Below, one piece after another: positions 42,627-50,341 of a stretch of 64,000 nucleotides of DNA (its first letter is position 1; every line of letters begins with the position of its first letter). The notes beneath the pieces are model-generated. The model was given only the letters and a program-made list of their open reading frames with translations, was not told the origin of the DNA and ran no database searches. A program made the translations under genes and the position numbers. Location of the stretch: assembly GCA_019931105.1 (NCBI GenBank), contig JAIOUW010000001.1, positions 930,001 through 994,000 on the forward strand. Direction: 5' to 3'. This stretch comes from Flavobacteriaceae bacterium NBU2977 (lineage in GTDB: Bacteria; Bacteroidota; Bacteroidia; Flavobacteriales; Flavobacteriaceae).

Positions 42627-44444
42627 ATGGGTTTAGTGACCGCAAAAGAGGTGTCCGAGGCAATAAATCTTGACAAGTACGGGATCTTAGGCACTTTTTT
42701 GGCGTGGGTATTGATGAAGGTCACAAGAATATCCAGTATCAATCGATTTTATGATAGAAACAAACATTTAGAAGGGCCTGAATTTCTAGATGAGATCTTA
42801 AAACATTATGAAATCGATTTTGAGATTCCGGAGGATGATTTTCGACGTCTTCCGAAAGAAGGCCCCTACATAACCATTTCAAACCACCCTTTGGGCGGAA
42901 TCGATGGGGTTCTCTTATTAAAACTTTTGGTGGCCCTGAGGGGTGATTTTAAGATAATCGCCAATTTCTTATTGCAGCGTGTCGGGCCGTTGGCCCCTTA
43001 TATAATGCCGGTGAATCCGTTTGAGGACCGCAAGGATGCCAAAAGCAGTTTGGCAGGGTTCAAGAACGCCATTCAGCATATTAGGGAAGGCCATCCATTG
43101 GGAATTTTCCCAGCTGGCGAAGTTTCAACCTACAAAGATGAAAAATTGATCGTCGATAAACCTTGGGAAGAGGCCGCATTGAAGCTGATAAGAAAGGCCG
43201 AAGTCCCGGTGGTACCCATTTATTTTCACGCGAAGAACAGCAAACTTTTTTATCGGTTGTCGAAAATCAGCGATATCTTTCGCACGGCGAAGTTGCCTAG
43301 CGAGCTCTATACACAGCGAAACCGCCCCATCAAGGTACGTATTGGCCAACCTATTTCCGTTGACGCGCAGAAAGAGCATGAGACCTTGGAGGATTTTACC
43401 GAACTTTTGCGCAAAAAAACATACATATTGGCCAATGCTTATAAAAAAGAGCGGTTGATCGATCAAATACCGGGTACCCTTAAAATTCCCAAACCACAGA
43501 GAAAGATAGTTGCCGCAATACGTACTGAGGTCATACAGGGAGAAATAGAAAAACTTCGTGAAAAAGATTGCCGCCTTTTGCAAAGCAAAAACTACGAGGT
43601 TTTTCTGGCCCAGGCGCATGATATGCCATTCATTTTAAAGGAAATAGGCAGACAGCGCGAAGTGACTTTCAGGGCCATAGGCGAAGGCACCAATAACGCC
43701 ATAGACCTTGACATTTTTGATGAGTATTACCACCATCTTTTTCTTTGGGACGATAATGAGAAAGCAATCGTAGGAGCTTACCGAATGGGCATGGGGTCCG
43801 ATATTTTCAAGCAATATGGCATCGACGGATTTTATTTGCAAGACCTATTCCGTTTTGAGCCCGAGCTTTTCCCCATGATGGAAAAATCGATAGAAATGGG
43901 CAGGGCCTATATCGTCAAAGAATACCAACAAAAACCGATGCCCTTGTTCTTGCTTTGGAAAGGAATCGTACACACTACTCTACGCCACCCGGAACATAAA
44001 TATCTGATCGGGGGCGTAAGTATAAGCAACCAATTTTCAAACTTTTCAAAATCGTTGATGATCGAGTTCATGAAAAGTAATTATTGGGATCCCTATGTCG
44101 CGCAATATATTCGCCCGAAGAAAGAGTTCAAGGTAAAACTGAACGATGCCGACAAGGAGTTCGTATTCGACGAAACCGAAGCAGATCTGAACAAGTTCGA
44201 TCGTTTGATCAATGAGGTCGAACCCGGCGATCTTCGATTACCGGTACTGATTAAAAAATACATCAAGCAAAATGCCAAGGTGGTCGCTTTTAATGTCGAT
44301 CCACTCTTTAACAATTCGGTGGACGGGCTGATGTATATCAAGATTTCCGATTTGCCTGAAAGTACCGTAAAACCAGTTATGGAAGAATTTCAGGCCGAAC
44401 TCGAACGCAAATTTGCCGAAGCCCAAGACAGTACCGGCACTTAA
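42627..44444 (+). CDS. olsF: Bifunctional acyltransferase, OlsF-type ornithine lipid synthase
   Basis: 605 residues in two acyltransferase halves. The N-terminal half (about 60-280) is PlsC-like with ISNHPLGGIDGVLL (catalytic His/Asp), FPAGEVS and VPVVPIYFHAKN. The C-terminal half (about 300-540) is OlsB-like GNAT with GEGTNNAIDLDIFDEYYHHLF and IVGAYRMG. This layout matches OlsF, which makes ornithine lipids in one polypeptide (N-acylation by the C-terminal, O-acylation by the N-terminal part). It may use another amino acid such as glycine or serine, as flavobacteria make several aminolipids. It lacks predicted signal peptides; membrane-peripheral. The end overlaps the convergent arsC stop by 4 nt. 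Confidence 0.8.
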   Translation: MGLVTAKEVSEAINLDKYGILGTFLAWVLMKVTRISSINRFYDRNKHLEGPEFLDEILKHYEIDFEIPEDDFRRLPKEGPYITISNHPLGGIDGVLLLKLLVALRGDFKIIANFLLQRVGPLAPYIMPVNPFEDRKDAKSSLAGFKNAIQHIREGHPLGIFPAGEVSTYKDEKLIVDKPWEEAALKLIRKAEVPVVPIYFHAKNSKLFYRLSKISDIFRTAKLPSELYTQRNRPIKVRIGQPISVDAQKEHETLEDFTELLRKKTYILANAYKKERLIDQIPGTLKIPKPQRKIVAAIRTEVIQGEIEKLREKDCRLLQSKNYEVFLAQAHDMPFILKEIGRQREVTFRAIGEGTNNAIDLDIFDEYYHHLFLWDDNEKAIVGAYRMGMGSDIFKQYGIDGFYLQDLFRFEPELFPMMEKSIEMGRAYIVKEYQQKPMPLFLLWKGIVHTTLRHPEHKYLIGGVSISNQFSNFSKSLMIEFMKSNYWDPYVAQYIRPKKEFKVKLNDADKEFVFDETEADLNKFDRLINEVEPGDLRLPVLIKKYIKQNAKVVAFNVDPLFNNSVDGLMYIKISDLPESTVKPVMEEFQAELERKFAEAQDSTGT

Positions 44445-44860
44445 ATCCGTTCGTTTTTCAAAAAGCTTTTGCAGAATTCCTTTATCTGATTTCGGGCCTT
44501 TAAGAACGCCGCATGTTTTTCTTCTTCGCTTCCCTCCACTTTTGAAGGATCGAAAAAATTATGGTGAATGCGCTTCGCATTTTTCGAAGGGATAAAAGGG
44601 CAGTTTTCCTTGGCATGGTCACAAACTGTTATGATAAAATCCCATTCGATTCCCGAATATTCATCGACATGGTTCGAAGTATGCGTAGAGATATCGATGC
44701 CATCTTCGCCCATGATGCCCACCGCACCTGGATTCAGACCGTGGGTCTCGATACCGGCACTATAGATTTTGGCCCTGCCGTTGGCTAACTTTTCCAAATA
44801 GCCATGGGCCATTTGACTTCTGCAAGAATTGCCGGTACAAAGCACTAATATGTTTTTCAT
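44441..44860 (-). CDS. arsC: Arsenate reductase, thioredoxin-coupled (LMW-phosphatase fold)
   Basis: 139 residues from the ATG at 44860. The phosphatase P-loop CX5R is CTGNSCR (Cys8 to Arg14), and the redox pair Cys80/Cys87 (TVCDHAKENCP) is spaced as in the thioredoxin-coupled ArsC of Staphylococcus, so the full three-cysteine relay is present. It reduces As(V) to As(III) in the cytoplasm. It is the last gene of the ars set read leftward from arsR. No arsenite efflux pump (ACR3 or ArsB) follows; the next gene is the convergent acyltransferase. Confidence 0.92.
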   Translation of the reverse strand: MKNILVLCTGNSCRSQMAHGYLEKLANGRAKIYSAGIETHGLNPGAVGIMGEDGIDISTHTSNHVDEYSGIEWDFIITVCDHAKENCPFIPSKNAKRIHHNFFDPSKVEGSEEEKHAAFLKARNQIKEFCKSFLKNERI

Positions 44861-44876
44861 CGCTACGATTTTAGTC

Positions 44877-44896
44877 ATTCCCGTGAAGGCGGGAAT
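44877..44896. repeat. REP-like palindrome between arsC and GNAT gene
   Basis: ATTCCCG-TGAAGG-CGGGAAT (44877-44896), perfect 7-bp stem within GTCATTCCCGTGAAGGCGGG.., a sequence resembling dispersed intergenic palindromes in many bacteria. It lies 17 nt upstream of the arsC start. Confidence 0.5.
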
Positions 44897-44945
44897 CTTT
44901 CTTATTGGTTTTCAACTTTGTTCAAAAATGCCAAACAAGAGGATA

Positions 44946-45434
44946 TTAGATCCCCACAATCGTACTCCTTCTTTCATAGAGCAGATTGTCTTTCCAGACA
45001 CCGTCAAGATTTCCGACCCGTTCTCTTTTACCAATATATCGGAAGCCCACCTTTTCATGCAACCGGATGCTTCCCTTGTTTTCAGGAAATATTCCCGATT
45101 GCAAGGTCCATAATCCTTCTTTTTCACTTTCCCTTATCAAGCTTTCCATTAATAATTCTCCTACCCCCATTCTTCTACTATCCTTTTCGATATAGACGCT
45201 GACCTCGCCAACACCCCCATAAACGCATCTGCTAGAAACCGGCGAGAGTGCCGCCCAGCCTAAAATCTTATCTTCTTTAATCGCGACCAACCTACATGAT
45301 TTCATGTGGTTTGTATCCCATGACCCATAGTCGGGAATATCTTTTTCAAAGGTCGCGAAACCTGTGGCAATGCCGTCGGCATAGATTCTGGAGACCGCAT
45401 CCCAGTCACTGGCCATCATTTCACGTATACGCAT
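44946..45434 (-). CDS. GNAT acetyltransferase, ArsN1/phosphinothricin-type
   Basis: 162 residues. The opening MRIREMMASDWDAVSRIYADGIATG and the conserved TFEKDIPDY, ILGWAALSPVSSRCVYGGVGEVSVYI and RRMGVGELLM match the phosphinothricin/methionine-sulfoximine acetyltransferase group. Members inside ars operons (ArsN1) acetylate arsinothricin or related organoarsenicals, which fits the position between arsR and arsC. Substrate is inferred from context. It starts 10 nt after the DUF6428 stop, in the same operon. Confidence 0.83.
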   Translation of the reverse strand: MRIREMMASDWDAVSRIYADGIATGFATFEKDIPDYGSWDTNHMKSCRLVAIKEDKILGWAALSPVSSRCVYGGVGEVSVYIEKDSRRMGVGELLMESLIRESEKEGLWTLQSGIFPENKGSIRLHEKVGFRYIGKRERVGNLDGVWKDNLLYERRSTIVGI

Positions 45435-45444
45435 TTCTTACAAT

Positions 45445-45933
45445 TTAGCAACACCCACCGCCCGGAGCACAGCATTCTTCCGATACGGCCTCCTTTAACA
45501 CGGGAACACCGCAGACTTCTTTCGCCTTACAGTCGGTTTTTTCAACGCCTAGTTTTATTACCAACCTATCTTCAGATATCATATGATCGTTCACAAAAAG
45601 TTGGGCCGTATGAAAATTGTCATTGCTATATTCGAATTTAACTTCGACATCTTTTTCCATAGGTTTCATTTTGTCAACTTTGTTCAAAATACCCAATGCC
45701 TTAAAAGTGGACATATACTCTCGTTTATTCTTTTCTGCAGGACTTTCCCATAATTGTATTACAGTCTCTTTCCAATGATCGGTTCTTGCGCCGCAATCTA
45801 CCGACTCGATGGTAACGTTCTTAACTTCGGTAATATGATAATTGGCCCCAACGTAATGCCCTTCGTTATATTCAAAAACGAGGCTTTTGTTTGGGTTTTC
45901 TTTCAATAGCAGTAAAAATTCCTGTGTTTTCAT
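45445..45933 (-). CDS. DUF6428 family protein with cysteine-rich tail
   Basis: 162 residues from the ATG at 45933 (MKTQEFLLLLKENPNKSLVF); the upstream extension overlaps arsR. Core of mixed alpha/beta typical of DUF6428 proteins that sit in flavobacterial arsenic operons. The last 35 residues are cysteine-rich (TDCKAKEVCGVPVL..EECCAPGGGCC), with vicinal CC pairs that are good As(III) ligands, so a trapping or chaperone role is plausible but not shown. It is the second gene of the operon, 10 nt after arsR. Confidence 0.72.
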   Translation of the reverse strand: MKTQEFLLLLKENPNKSLVFEYNEGHYVGANYHITEVKNVTIESVDCGARTDHWKETVIQLWESPAEKNKREYMSTFKALGILNKVDKMKPMEKDVEVKFEYSNDNFHTAQLFVNDHMISEDRLVIKLGVEKTDCKAKEVCGVPVLKEAVSEECCAPGGGCC

Positions 45934-45943
45934 AGTGATGGTT

Positions 45944-46267
45944 TTAACAACAATTATATTTCGTTTTGTCAAAAAAAGAATTCAAAAGTCCTTGAATCTC
46001 CTTCCATTTTTTGAGGTTGATACAATAGCAAATTTTTTTGCCCTCGATTTCACCTTCGATCAAGTCAATACTTTTCAATTCTTTTAAATGTTGGGAAATA
46101 GTGGGTTGCGCGAGGCCGATTTCTTCTACGATATCATTACATATACAGGAAGGCTGTGTACTTATATACTGTAGAATCGCAATGCGACCAGGATGCGCCA
46201 ATACCTTGAAAATGGCCGCCAATTGGTTTTGATCAGTATCGAAAATCTGTGTCTTGGTAACTCCCAT
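45944..46267 (-). CDS. arsR: ArsR-family transcriptional repressor
   Basis: 107 residues from the ATG at 46267, winged-helix ArsR/SmtB fold: IFKVLAHPGRIAILQYIS, recognition helix EIGLAQPTISQHLKELK, wing GEIEGKKICYCI. The likely arsenite sensor is Cys41/Cys43 (PSCICND) in the position of the ELCVC site, with further pairs Cys80/Cys82 and a C-terminal Cys106/Cys107. It should repress its own operon until As(III) binds. A perfect 12-bp palindrome is 13 nt upstream of its start. Confidence 0.88.
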   Translation of the reverse strand: MGVTKTQIFDTDQNQLAAIFKVLAHPGRIAILQYISTQPSCICNDIVEEIGLAQPTISQHLKELKSIDLIEGEIEGKKICYCINLKKWKEIQGLLNSFFDKTKYNCC

Positions 46268-46279
46268 TATTATATTTAT

Positions 46280-46291
46280 ATATTGCAATAT
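46280..46291 (-). promoter_or_regulatory. Probable ArsR operator
   Basis: Perfect palindrome ATATTGCAATAT at 46280-46291, 13 nt upstream of arsR in an AT-rich promoter region. Position and symmetry suit an autorepressing ArsR dimer. Confidence 0.5.
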
Positions 46292-46310
46292 TACGATAAT
46301 AAATTAAAAT

Positions 46311-46337
46311 AAAAAAACCGGATTTTTGCATCCGGCT
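46311..46337 (-). terminator. Rho-independent terminator of TM2 gene
   Basis: Minus strand: CCGGAT (46335-46330), 6-nt loop, ATCCGG (46323-46318), then seven T (46317-46311). It lies 7 nt beyond the stop of the 46344-46931 gene. Confidence 0.75.
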
Positions 46338-46343
46338 TTTTCT

Positions 46344-46931
46344 TTAGAACCAAGGTTTTCTACCTACCTGATAAGTGTTGTAAAACTCTTCGTCAGATTT
46401 GGTCAAATAGATGATGCCTTCTATGAGGCCTATTAGCATCGGTATGTATATCAGGAAAGCACCTATTACAAGACAAACAAGCACCCACGATATTAAAGTA
46501 AAGCCAAGCAAAATAAAACCTTCTTTTTGATAGCCCAAAATAAATTTGTGTACGCCCAGAGAACCCAAGACAATGGCAAGGATCCCTGCCAATATTTTCT
46601 TGTTTTCGCCTCCGGCGCCGCCAAAAGCCTCTTTGGCGCTTTCAGTAAATTCATTGGCCGTCTTTTTGGCCTCTTCGGCAAAATCGCTGGCCGCCTCTTT
46701 GGCGTCTTCGGCAAATTCACTCGCTTTCTCCTTGGCATCGTGCGCAAACTCTTTGGTAGCCTCTTTGGCATCCTCGAATTTTTCACTGGCCTTTTCGCCT
46801 AGGTCCTTTGCTTTTTCTTTAGCGCTGTCGAACGCATCCTCGGCTTTATCGGCCAGGTTTTCAGCTCCTTCTTTAGCACTGTCCATAGCATCATCTGCCA
46901 TGTCGTCCAAATTTTTATTGTCTTCTGACAT
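46344..46931 (-). CDS. TM2-domain protein with long amphipathic repeat region
   Basis: 195 residues. Residues ~10-105 are an Ala/Lys/Glu/Asp-rich helical region of tandem ~11-residue repeats (AKEKASEFAED, AKEAASDFAEE, AKKTANEFTES and so on), like apolipoprotein or LEA-type amphipathic helices. Residues ~110-190 are a TM2 domain with two membrane helices (ILAGILAIVLGSLGVHKFILG.. and VLVCLVIGAFLIYIPMLIG). No enzyme motif. A stress or membrane-surface protein is plausible. It is monocistronic with its own terminator; a -7 TACATTTA (46969-46962) precedes it. Confidence 0.82.
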   Translation of the reverse strand: MSEDNKNLDDMADDAMDSAKEGAENLADKAEDAFDSAKEKAKDLGEKASEKFEDAKEATKEFAHDAKEKASEFAEDAKEAASDFAEEAKKTANEFTESAKEAFGGAGGENKKILAGILAIVLGSLGVHKFILGYQKEGFILLGFTLISWVLVCLVIGAFLIYIPMLIGLIEGIIYLTKSDEEFYNTYQVGRKPWF

Positions 46932-46984
46932 CTTTCTTGATTTTGGTGGTTAATACAGTACTAAATGTAACAAATATTCAGGTT

Positions 46985-47371
46985 CTAAAGAAACGCCTTG
47001 TCGATTGGTTCCCAAAGTTCAAGTTTATTGCCTTCAGGGTCTAGAATCCAGCCAAATTTACCATACTCGTATTCCTCGATTTCGCCAACGACCGTTACCC
47101 CTTCTTTTTTCAGAACATCAAGTAGTTCAATCAAATTTTCGACTCGAAAATTCATCATAAACTGCTTTTTACTCGGATTGAAATAGGAGGTGTCATCATT
47201 CATCGGACTCCATTGGGTAGAACAATCGTTACCTTCTTTGTCTTTCCACCAAAAGGTCCAACCATATTGATCTGTAGGAATGCCCAAATGCGTTTTATAC
47301 CAGTCTTTCGTCTTGTTCGGGTCTTTACACTTGAAGAAAAATCCGCCCAGTCCTGTTACTCTTTTTTTCAT
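46985..47371 (-). CDS. VOC-family (glyoxalase/bleomycin-resistance fold) protein
   Basis: 128 residues, two beta-alpha-beta-beta-beta units: FFFKCKDPNKTKDWYKTHLG at the start and FGWILDPEGNKLELWEP at the end. The terminal Glu in LELWEP is the usual metal ligand, and WTFWWKD resembles the first half-site. Cytoplasmic, substrate unknown. A second VOC protein is at 56473. The 160 bp upstream hold no gene, only a weak AAATTTAAT/ATTAAATTT inverted repeat (47452-47491). Confidence 0.85.
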   Translation of the reverse strand: MKKRVTGLGGFFFKCKDPNKTKDWYKTHLGIPTDQYGWTFWWKDKEGNDCSTQWSPMNDDTSYFNPSKKQFMMNFRVENLIELLDVLKKEGVTVVGEIEEYEYGKFGWILDPEGNKLELWEPIDKAFL

Positions 47372-47533
47372 CTATTAAAAATTTGTATTAATCTGAAAAT
47401 GACTATAATCAAAATTTTCTGCATAGATCAACCGCTGCGCTTTCGCGTAAAAAATTTAATTATTTCGGTTGGTACACAAAAAATTAAATTTGTTTATGCT
47501 TATTTCTATTCGCTCCCGAAAAGTCGGAAACCG

Positions 47534-47992
47534 TTATTTTTTCTTTATATTTTTTTCATAAAGCGCCACCCAATCATCGACGGTCATTTTGGTGCACAAC
47601 TCCTTTATCAAGTCATAAGGAATATCATCCATAGCCTTAAAACGGATGCAACTTTTGCCCATATCCAATTTGCGCTTACAATGTTTGGGGTACTCCCCGA
47701 CAAACCAGTCATACAATTTCGGGTCCGCATAAATACCTGAATGGTAGAGGGCCACAAAATTCTTTTGTGAAGCCAAATTCATAAAGGGCAATGGTAATTT
47801 AGTGTCACAGTGATATCCGTCAGGATAAATGGAATGAGGCACCACATAGCCCAACATACCATAGCTCATCTGCTCTTCGAACCCTTTAGGGATATTTTCA
47901 AGGATGATTTTTCTGATTTTCGAAATCACGGGTCGCCGTTCCTCTGGAAGTTGGCTCACATAATCGTCAGGTGAATTTGCCTTGTACTGCAT
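47534..47992 (-). CDS. DUF1801 domain protein
   Basis: 152 residues of the YdhG-like DUF1801 fold: DDYVSQLPEERRPVISKIRK, EEQMSYGMLGYVVP, KNFVALYHSGIYADP, and KSCIRFKAMDDIPYDLIKEL. The family has a small alpha/beta fold of unsettled function, related to iron-sulfur cluster or DNA-binding helpers in annotation only. It lies 7 nt after the stop of the DUF4199 gene on the same strand, so it may share its transcript. Confidence 0.85.
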   Translation of the reverse strand: MQYKANSPDDYVSQLPEERRPVISKIRKIILENIPKGFEEQMSYGMLGYVVPHSIYPDGYHCDTKLPLPFMNLASQKNFVALYHSGIYADPKLYDWFVGEYPKHCKRKLDMGKSCIRFKAMDDIPYDLIKELCTKMTVDDWVALYEKNIKKK

Positions 47993-47999
47993 GTTATTT

Positions 48000-48503
48000 C
48001 TATTTGCGTTGTAAAATCAATGCCGAAAGCAATGAAATTATAAAACCTATGACAAAAACCATCATCGACATTATGAAAAAATGGGCCAGCGGATTCGAGA
48101 ACATTTCCTTTTCCGATGCCAGTTCTTCTTTTCGGATTTCAAACTCCGCTGCAGGTAAGGAACGGGCCTGCTCAAGCATTCCATCATAATAATCCGTCAT
48201 AAAATCAGGATTAACGAACTTAACATAGATAACATCCAAGAGGCCGAAAGCCAGGGATGCCATAAGACTGATAAAAATACCCACCAAAAGGGCCTGTGCA
48301 AAACTAACCGCACCACTATTTTCCTTATCGCGAAAATGTTTTATACCAAAGTACACGAAGAGCAATGAAACGACCATCGACGAATAGCCGATGATTTCAC
48401 CGAGCGTGTTGTCAACAATATCAATAAGAGACCATATAATAACCGATAATGCACAGATGGTGATAACGCCAAAACCTCCGTAGCGCAGAATTGTCTTTTT
48501 CAT
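48000..48503 (-). CDS. DUF4199 membrane protein
   Basis: 167 residues from the ATG at 48503 with four predicted membrane helices (about 5-30, 37-57, 70-95 and 140-165) and a periplasmic or cytoplasmic loop between helices 3 and 4 (FVNPDFMTDYYDGMLEQAR). DUF4199 is a Bacteroidota family of unknown function. The upstream gene on the same strand codes for a membrane-anchored LuxR-type regulator 84 nt away, so the two may be functionally linked. Confidence 0.8.
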   Translation of the reverse strand: MKKTILRYGGFGVITICALSVIIWSLIDIVDNTLGEIIGYSSMVVSLLFVYFGIKHFRDKENSGAVSFAQALLVGIFISLMASLAFGLLDVIYVKFVNPDFMTDYYDGMLEQARSLPAAEFEIRKEELASEKEMFSNPLAHFFIMSMMVFVIGFIISLLSALILQRK

Positions 48504-48587
48504 TTTAATGTATTTGATGAGATGGATAAAAATAACCGAGCTCCCGAAAATTAAGCTCATACTAAAGTACCGAAATGACAATTTCGG

Positions 48588-48998
48588 TCAAATTAACCGC
48601 ATTTCCTTGGCCTTTTGAATGGCCTGCGTCCTTCGTTTGGCATCAAGCTTTACGAATAGATTTGACACATGGGTCTTGATCGTACTTTCCGAGAGGAAGA
48701 GTTTTTCGCCTATTTCCTTATTAGACAGCCCTGAGGCTATACCGTTCAAAACTTCAAGCTCACGTTTGCTCAGGCCAAATTCCCTGATTTTCTTGGAATC
48801 TATATTTTTTGGTTGGGAAGCATCCTTGGAAAGACTGTTCTTGTTAAGAAAAATGCCGATGAGAAAAAACACAATGGCGATTACGGTAATGATCAATTCT
48901 ACCGAAGCATCACCTGAGGCATGGGCATACTTGCTTAGTTTGAACAGGCAAAGTAATGCGATTACCAAAGCGGCAAAGACAAAAACCGTCTTTTTCAT
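48588..48998 (-). CDS. Membrane-anchored LuxR-type transcription regulator
   Basis: 136 residues from the ATG at 48998. Two hydrophobic helices (about 4-22 and 33-52, VFVFAALVIALLCLF and IITVIAIVFFLIGIF) are followed by a LuxR/FixJ-type HTH (about 73-136) with GLSKRELEVLNGIASGLSNK and the recognition helix SESTIKTHVSNLFVKLDA. There is no receiver domain, so the sensor would be membrane-located. The chain is encoded next to a DUF4199 membrane protein. Signal and targets unknown. Confidence 0.85.
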   Translation of the reverse strand: MKKTVFVFAALVIALLCLFKLSKYAHASGDASVELIITVIAIVFFLIGIFLNKNSLSKDASQPKNIDSKKIREFGLSKRELEVLNGIASGLSNKEIGEKLFLSESTIKTHVSNLFVKLDAKRRTQAIQKAKEMRLI

Positions 48999-49006
48999 GA
49001 CTAAAT

Positions 49007-49945
49007 TTAGCAAAATTCCGATTTGACTTTTTCAACTATGGTCCGTGCCAGCTTTTCCAGACTTTCCATGGTCCAGCCTGCAACATGTGGGGATAGTATT
49101 ACGTTTTCCGCGCAGATGAGGTATTTAAAGGCTTCGGGAAGTTCATTGTCGGCAAACATGTTTTCAAACGATGATTTCTCATACTCGAGCACGTCCAAGC
49201 CTGCACCGAGGACCTTGCCCGATTTCAGGAATTTCACCAAGTCTTTGGTAACGACACATTTGCCCCTCGCCGTATTCAAAAGCCATATCGGTTTATGGAA
49301 TTTCTGTAAAAATCCTTCATCGACCATGCCCATGGTAAGCTCGGTTTGCGGCACGTGCAAGCTCAGCACATCGGTCTTTTGGTGCAGTTCCATAATACCG
49401 ACTTGCCGCGCATTTTCATCTTCGACACCACCCACGATATCATAACAGATAACCTCGACATCGAAACCTCCAAGTTTTTTGGCGAAAGCCTTGCCCATGT
49501 TCCCATAACCGATGATTCCCACGGTCTTGCCATCAAGTTCAAACCCTCGATTGCCTTCGCGGTCCCATTTTCCCGAACGGACTTCCCTATCGGCCTTGTT
49601 CAATTTGTTCAACAAAGCGAGCAACATGCCCAACGTATGTTCACCTACCGCATTGCGATTTCCCTCAGGGGCTGCGGCCAAAAAAATACCTCGCGATTTG
49701 GCGTACCCCACATCTATGTTCTCAAGCCCCGCACCGAGGCGTCCTATAAATTTTAAATTGGAGGCCTTTTCCAAAAAAGGTTGATCTATCGAAAAGCGAC
49801 TGCGGATGATGAGTCCGTCATATTCATGGATTTTTTCTTCGATTTCCTTTTTTGAGGATTCGTAGTCTTCATAATTTTCAAATCCCAAGGAATCGAATTC
49901 CTCAATGATCAACGGATGGTTGATGTCGACATGCAAAATCTTCAT
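49007..49945 (-). CDS. D-2-hydroxyacid dehydrogenase (phosphoglycerate dehydrogenase-like)
   Basis: 312 residues. N-terminal substrate domain (IIRSRFSIDQPFLEKASNLKFIGRLGAGLENID), NAD motif VGIIGYGNMGKAFAKKLGG, INTARG-type WLLNTARGKCV, and the C-terminal ILSPHVAGWT with the catalytic His. The Glu of the relay is in GAGLDVLEYE. Without a C-terminal ACT domain, it resembles short SerA-like or 2-hydroxyacid dehydrogenases of flavobacteria. The substrate cannot be assigned. Next to the cupin gene on the same strand, with a 6-nt gap. Confidence 0.9.
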   Translation of the reverse strand: MKILHVDINHPLIIEEFDSLGFENYEDYESSKKEIEEKIHEYDGLIIRSRFSIDQPFLEKASNLKFIGRLGAGLENIDVGYAKSRGIFLAAAPEGNRNAVGEHTLGMLLALLNKLNKADREVRSGKWDREGNRGFELDGKTVGIIGYGNMGKAFAKKLGGFDVEVICYDIVGGVEDENARQVGIMELHQKTDVLSLHVPQTELTMGMVDEGFLQKFHKPIWLLNTARGKCVVTKDLVKFLKSGKVLGAGLDVLEYEKSSFENMFADNELPEAFKYLICAENVILSPHVAGWTMESLEKLARTIVEKVKSEFC

Positions 49946-49951
49946 TCACAG

Positions 49952-50317
49952 CTATATTTTCGGATAATGGGTTTGTGTCACTTCGTGTTGTATGTTGCCC
50001 GTATGGGCGGTATCCTGTTTTTCGAAAAGCAATAGATGTACTTCCTCGCCGTCTTTGGTCATGGGGTTATGCTCCACCCCTTTAGGAACCACGATTAACT
50101 CCCCTTCCTTTACGACCTCCGTCCGGTCACGAAATTGCATGTACAATGTGCCCTTTACGACCTGGAACAATTCGTCCTCGTTTTCATGGGCGTGCCAAAC
50201 GAACTCGCCCTTTATCTTGGCCAAGAGCACGTGCATATTATCAACGACCGCTATTTGATGCGGATGCCATTGCTTTGTAAACGCTGCGTGTTTTTCTTTA
50301 ATGTTTATCGGTTTCAT
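49952..50317 (-). CDS. Single-domain cupin protein
   Basis: 121 residues, one small beta-barrel. Metal-binding cupin motif 1 is visible as EFVWHAHENEDELFQVVKGTL (His-x-His...Glu), and motif 2 as VPKGVEHNPM with the later His. It fits the conserved cupin 2 family, of varied function (isomerases, small-molecule binding). The dehydrogenase starts 6 nt after its stop, so they are probably one unit. Confidence 0.87.
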   Translation of the reverse strand: MKPINIKEKHAAFTKQWHPHQIAVVDNMHVLLAKIKGEFVWHAHENEDELFQVVKGTLYMQFRDRTEVVKEGELIVVPKGVEHNPMTKDGEEVHLLLFEKQDTAHTGNIQHEVTQTHYPKI

Positions 50318-50341
50318 AGGCTCGTTAATAGGTGAATTGGA

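Noticed and set aside
46546-46953. Plus-strand 135-codon open frame rich in Ala and Ser
   Set aside because: It is antisense to the repeat region of the TM2 protein; the low-complexity composition creates open frames.
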